6,091 nucleotides of DNA, from NCBI GenBank assembly GCA_947467405.1, contig CANIIN010000184.1, positions 1-6,091 of the forward strand, read 5' to 3'. Under the pieces are notes generated by a model. It had not been told where the DNA came from. It did no database searches and was given only the letters and a program-made list of their open reading frames with translations. Positions 3,348 through 6,091 of the stretch are shown piece after piece; positions within the stretch are counted from its first letter, which is position 1, and each line of letters opens with the position of its first letter. The DNA comes from Betaproteobacteria bacterium. GTDB lineage: Bacteria; Pseudomonadota; Gammaproteobacteria; Burkholderiales; SG8-39. Made by a program: the position numbers and the translations under genes.

Positions 3348-6091
3348 ATGAGCAACACATTACCCGGCACCCTCCCCGCCTATGCCGAATTGCACTGCCT
3401 TTCCAATTTCAGTTTTCTCAGGGGGGCCTCTCACCCAGAAGAACTGGTCAGGCGGGCATCAGCATTGGGATATGCAGGATTGGCGATCACAGACGAATGC
3501 TCGCTTGCCGGCATTGTTCGTGCGCATGTCACAGCCAAGGACCTGGGGTTACCCCTGATCATCGGGAGCGAAATCGCGCTGATTGATGGTCCCCGTGTGG
3601 TTCTGCTGGCAACCAATCGTGAAGGATATGGTCGTCTCTCTTCGCTGATCACCCTCGGCAGACGACGTGAAAGGAAGGGACGTTACTCCCTGTCCATAGC
3701 AGACCTGCAGGACGGGATAACCGGTTGCCTCGCCATTTTGTGTCCTGATGCGTCGATTGCCGCTGACAGGCTCTTTGCGCACGCAACATGGTTTGCCGAC
3801 CACTTCATGGGACGTTCCTGGATTGCTGCAGAGTTGCTGCATGGTCTGAACGATCGAGAAAGATTACTGACCCTGAAGAATGCATCAACCCGATGCGGCG
3901 TTCCATTGGTCGCTGCCGGTGATGTGCATATGCACGTTCGGTCGAGGAGACGACTTCAGGATGTGCTGACGGCGATCCGAATCGGAAAGCCCGTCGCGGA
4001 ATGCGGTCGCATGCTGCATCCCAACGGAGAAAGGCATCTTAGACAGAGGATGGGACTGGCTCGAGTCTATCCGGAGCAACTTCTTGATGAAACGGTCCGT
4101 ATTGCCGAGCTGTGCACATTCTCCCTGGACTCATTGCGTTATGAATATCCCGAAGAACTGACCCCACCACATGAAACACCGGCAACCCATCTGCGTCAAT
4201 TAACCGAGCAAGGGTTATCTCAGCGATTTCCAGATGGTCCTTCTGAAAAAATACGGTCCCTCATCAAGCAGGAACTGAACCTGATCGAGGAACTTCAATA
4301 TGAACCATTCTTTCTGACAGTTCATGACATTGTCCAGTATGCAAAAAACCGGGGGATTCTCTGTCAGGGACGCGGATCAGCCGCCAACTCCGCCGTTTGC
4401 TATGCGTTGGGCATCACAGAGGTCAATCCTGACAAGCAGGAACTGCTTTTCGGGAGGTTCCTTTCGAAAGAAAGAAAGGAGCCTCCCGATATAGACGTCG
4501 ATTTCGAGCATGAACGACGTGAAGAGGTCATTCAGTACATCTACAGGAAATACGGACGAGATCGTGCTGCGCTGGCTGCCACAGTGATCTGTTATCGCCC
4601 GCGGAGTGCTTTACGGTATGCCGGAAAGGCGTTGGGATTGCAAGCACAGCAAGTGGACCGGATGTCGAAGTCCATTGCGTGGTGGGATGATCGGGAGCAA
4701 TTGGGCGCGCGTCTCCAGGAGGCGGGCTTCGATCCGCTCAGCCCGGTCATTCAGCAACTCGTGGATATCGTGACTACTCTTCATGGCTTTCCCCGCCATC
4801 TCTCCCAGCATGTCGGGGGATTCATCATTTCGAAGGGACCACTCGCAGAGTTGGTGCCAATGGAAAATGCGTCCATGCCGGACAGAACCGTCATTCAATG
4901 GGACAAGAATGACCTGGACAGCATGGGCCTGCTGAAAGTCGATGTTCTGGCGCTGGGCATGCTATCGGTCATACGACGCGCTCTGGCCATCATCAATCAC
5001 GACAGCACACAGCCGGTCACCATGGACGATCTGCTCAGGAAGGATGATCCCAAGGTCTACACAATGATCCAGCAGGCCAATACCGTTGGCGTCTTCCAGA
5101 TAGAGTCACGCGCCCAGATGTCGATGCTTCCACGATTGCGTCCAGAAAACTTCTACGATCTGGTGATCGAAGTCGCCATTGTCAGACCAGGCCCCATTCA
5201 AGGCGGGATGGTCCATCCCTACCTCAAGAGAAGGCAGGGACTTGAGCCCATCACCTACCCTAACGAGAAAATCCGTGCGGTCCTTGAGCGCACGCTGGGA
5301 ATTCCGATTTTCCAGGAACAGGTCATGCAACTTGCTGTCGTTGCAGCCAGTTTCACGGCAGGTGAATCCGATACCTTGCGCAGATCAATGGCCGCATGGA
5401 GTCGCAAGGGAGGCCTTGAACATCTGAAGAAACGCTTGATCGACGGGATGCGGAATAATGGTTACGAACAAGGATTTGCCGAGCAAATTTTTAACCAGAT
5501 CCTCGGATTCGGCGAATATGGTTTTCCCGAATCCCATTCGGCCAGCTTCGCCCTGCTGACCTATGTATCCGCATGGCTGAAATTTCATCAGCCCGCAGCC
5601 TTCCTGACAGCGTTGCTAAACAGCCAGCCAATGGGATTTTATGCGCCCTCGCAACTGGTTCAGGATGCACGTCGCAATGGTGTGACAGTGCTGCCGGTCG
5701 ACATACACCACAGCAATTGGGAATGCTCGATAGAGGGCGGCGCAGTGCGGCTTGGCTTTGTCATGATAAGCGGCCTTCAGCAAAGCATCGCAGACAAGAT
5801 TATTCGTTCCAGAACGGAAAGACCGTTCCAATCGATGGATGACCTATCCCATCGCACCCTGTTGAAATCTGCTGACTTGAAGTTACTTGCAAAAGCAGAT
5901 GCCCTGGCGCCGATCACGGGCCACAGGTGGCAGGCTTACTGGCAGGTATCAGCCGTTGCACTGCGTGATGACATCCTCAGCGACGCACCCATCCAGGAAA
6001 CTTCTGCGATGCTGCACTCGCCTACCTCAGCGCAGGATACGGTCGCCGACTATGCCAGCACGGGGTTGACGCTGCGCAGACACCCCATTGA
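3348..6091 (+). CDS. dnaE2: Error-prone DNA polymerase DnaE2/ImuC (3' end outside window)
   Basis: The frame is open from ATG 3348 to the right edge: 914 codons and two bases, without a stop. Family members have roughly 1,030-1,080 residues, so about 120-150 C-terminal residues, mostly the OB-fold region, are missing. The N-terminus is a PHP domain: YAELHCLSNFSFLRGASHPE (12-31), LAITDECSLAGI (45-56), IIGSE (71-75) and GDVHMH (191-196). The C-family polymerase core follows: QGRGSAANS near 344-352, then KEPPDIDVDFEHERREEV with catalytic Asp381 and Asp383, and LLKVDVLALGM with the third Asp at 532. Further conserved blocks are FPRHLSQHVGGFIIS, the motif around VRPGPIQGGMVHPYL, and YGFPESHSASFALLTYVSAW. 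A helix-hairpin-helix-type region near the C-terminus leads to STGLTLRRHPI at the edge. It is the translesion polymerase of the cassette, loaded through ImuB rather than replacing replicative DnaE1. The short N-terminus and the lexA/imuAB context separate it from DnaE1. No frameshift or catalytic loss was seen. Confidence 0.95.
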   Translation, partial: MSNTLPGTLPAYAELHCLSNFSFLRGASHPEELVRRASALGYAGLAITDECSLAGIVRAHVTAKDLGLPLIIGSEIALIDGPRVVLLATNREGYGRLSSLITLGRRRERKGRYSLSIADLQDGITGCLAILCPDASIAADRLFAHATWFADHFMGRSWIAAELLHGLNDRERLLTLKNASTRCGVPLVAAGDVHMHVRSRRRLQDVLTAIRIGKPVAECGRMLHPNGERHLRQRMGLARVYPEQLLDETVRIAELCTFSLDSLRYEYPEELTPPHETPATHLRQLTEQGLSQRFPDGPSEKIRSLIKQELNLIEELQYEPFFLTVHDIVQYAKNRGILCQGRGSAANSAVCYALGITEVNPDKQELLFGRFLSKERKEPPDIDVDFEHERREEVIQYIYRKYGRDRAALAATVICYRPRSALRYAGKALGLQAQQVDRMSKSIAWWDDREQLGARLQEAGFDPLSPVIQQLVDIVTTLHGFPRHLSQHVGGFIISKGPLAELVPMENASMPDRTVIQWDKNDLDSMGLLKVDVLALGMLSVIRRALAIINHDSTQPVTMDDLLRKDDPKVYTMIQQANTVGVFQIESRAQMSMLPRLRPENFYDLVIEVAIVRPGPIQGGMVHPYLKRRQGLEPITYPNEKIRAVLERTLGIPIFQEQVMQLAVVAASFTAGESDTLRRSMAAWSRKGGLEHLKKRLIDGMRNNGYEQGFAEQIFNQILGFGEYGFPESHSASFALLTYVSAWLKFHQPAAFLTALLNSQPMGFYAPSQLVQDARRNGVTVLPVDIHHSNWECSIEGGAVRLGFVMISGLQQSIADKIIRSRTERPFQSMDDLSHRTLLKSADLKLLAKADALAPITGHRWQAYWQVSAVALRDDILSDAPIQETSAMLHSPTSAQDTVADYASTGLTLRRHPI

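Noticed and set aside
1..6091. CRISPR array, insertion sequence, tRNA/rRNA gene or phage elements
   Set aside because: No direct-repeat array, transposase, terminal inverted repeats of an element or structural RNA was seen. Nearly all the DNA is accounted for by the six coding regions and one 183-base intergenic region.

Overview
The window carries a LexA-controlled translesion mutagenesis cassette, lexA-imuA-imuB-dnaE2. It runs left to right from about base 534 to the right edge. Two small leftward genes of unrelated character lie to its left. The source is probably a betaproteobacterium: the leftward gene at 223-414 encodes a DUF3460-type protein, a family I know mainly from Betaproteobacteria, the base composition is moderately GC-rich, and the LexA operator is of the enterobacterial/betaproteobacterial CTGT-N8-ACAG type. 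I cannot name the genus.

Layout. Bases 1-about 200 (minus) hold the 5' part of a gene for a probable lipoprotein that leaves the window. Bases 223-414 (minus) encode the DUF3460 protein, with a perfect TATAAT box upstream on the same strand. Bases 415-597 are the divergent intergenic region. It holds a cluster of inverted repeats, a near-consensus SOS box (CTGTATAAAAATACAG, 536-551) and the lexA ribosome binding site. The rightward genes are lexA (598-1209), imuA (1216-1965), imuB (1877-3331, overlapping imuA by 89 bases) and dnaE2 (3348 to beyond 6091, at least 914 codons and still open at the edge). The gene boundaries are 6 bases, an 89-base overlap and 16 bases, with no visible terminator or second SOS box, so all four are most simply read as one operon.

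How it works (established for this family, applied here by homology). LexA binds the box and represses its own operon. After DNA damage RecA filaments trigger LexA self-cleavage at Ala85-Gly86, and the operon is expressed. DnaE2 (ImuC) is the error-prone C-family polymerase. ImuB is a Y-family-like protein without catalytic carboxylates and acts as the hub linking the clamp, DnaE2 and ImuA. ImuA is a RecA-like accessory protein with a degenerate P-loop. Together they perform damage-induced mutagenesis. The arrangement is known and not a new system. The less routine points are the long imuA/imuB overlap, the nested inverted repeats next to the SOS promoter, and the missing canonical start codon of the lipoprotein gene at the left edge.
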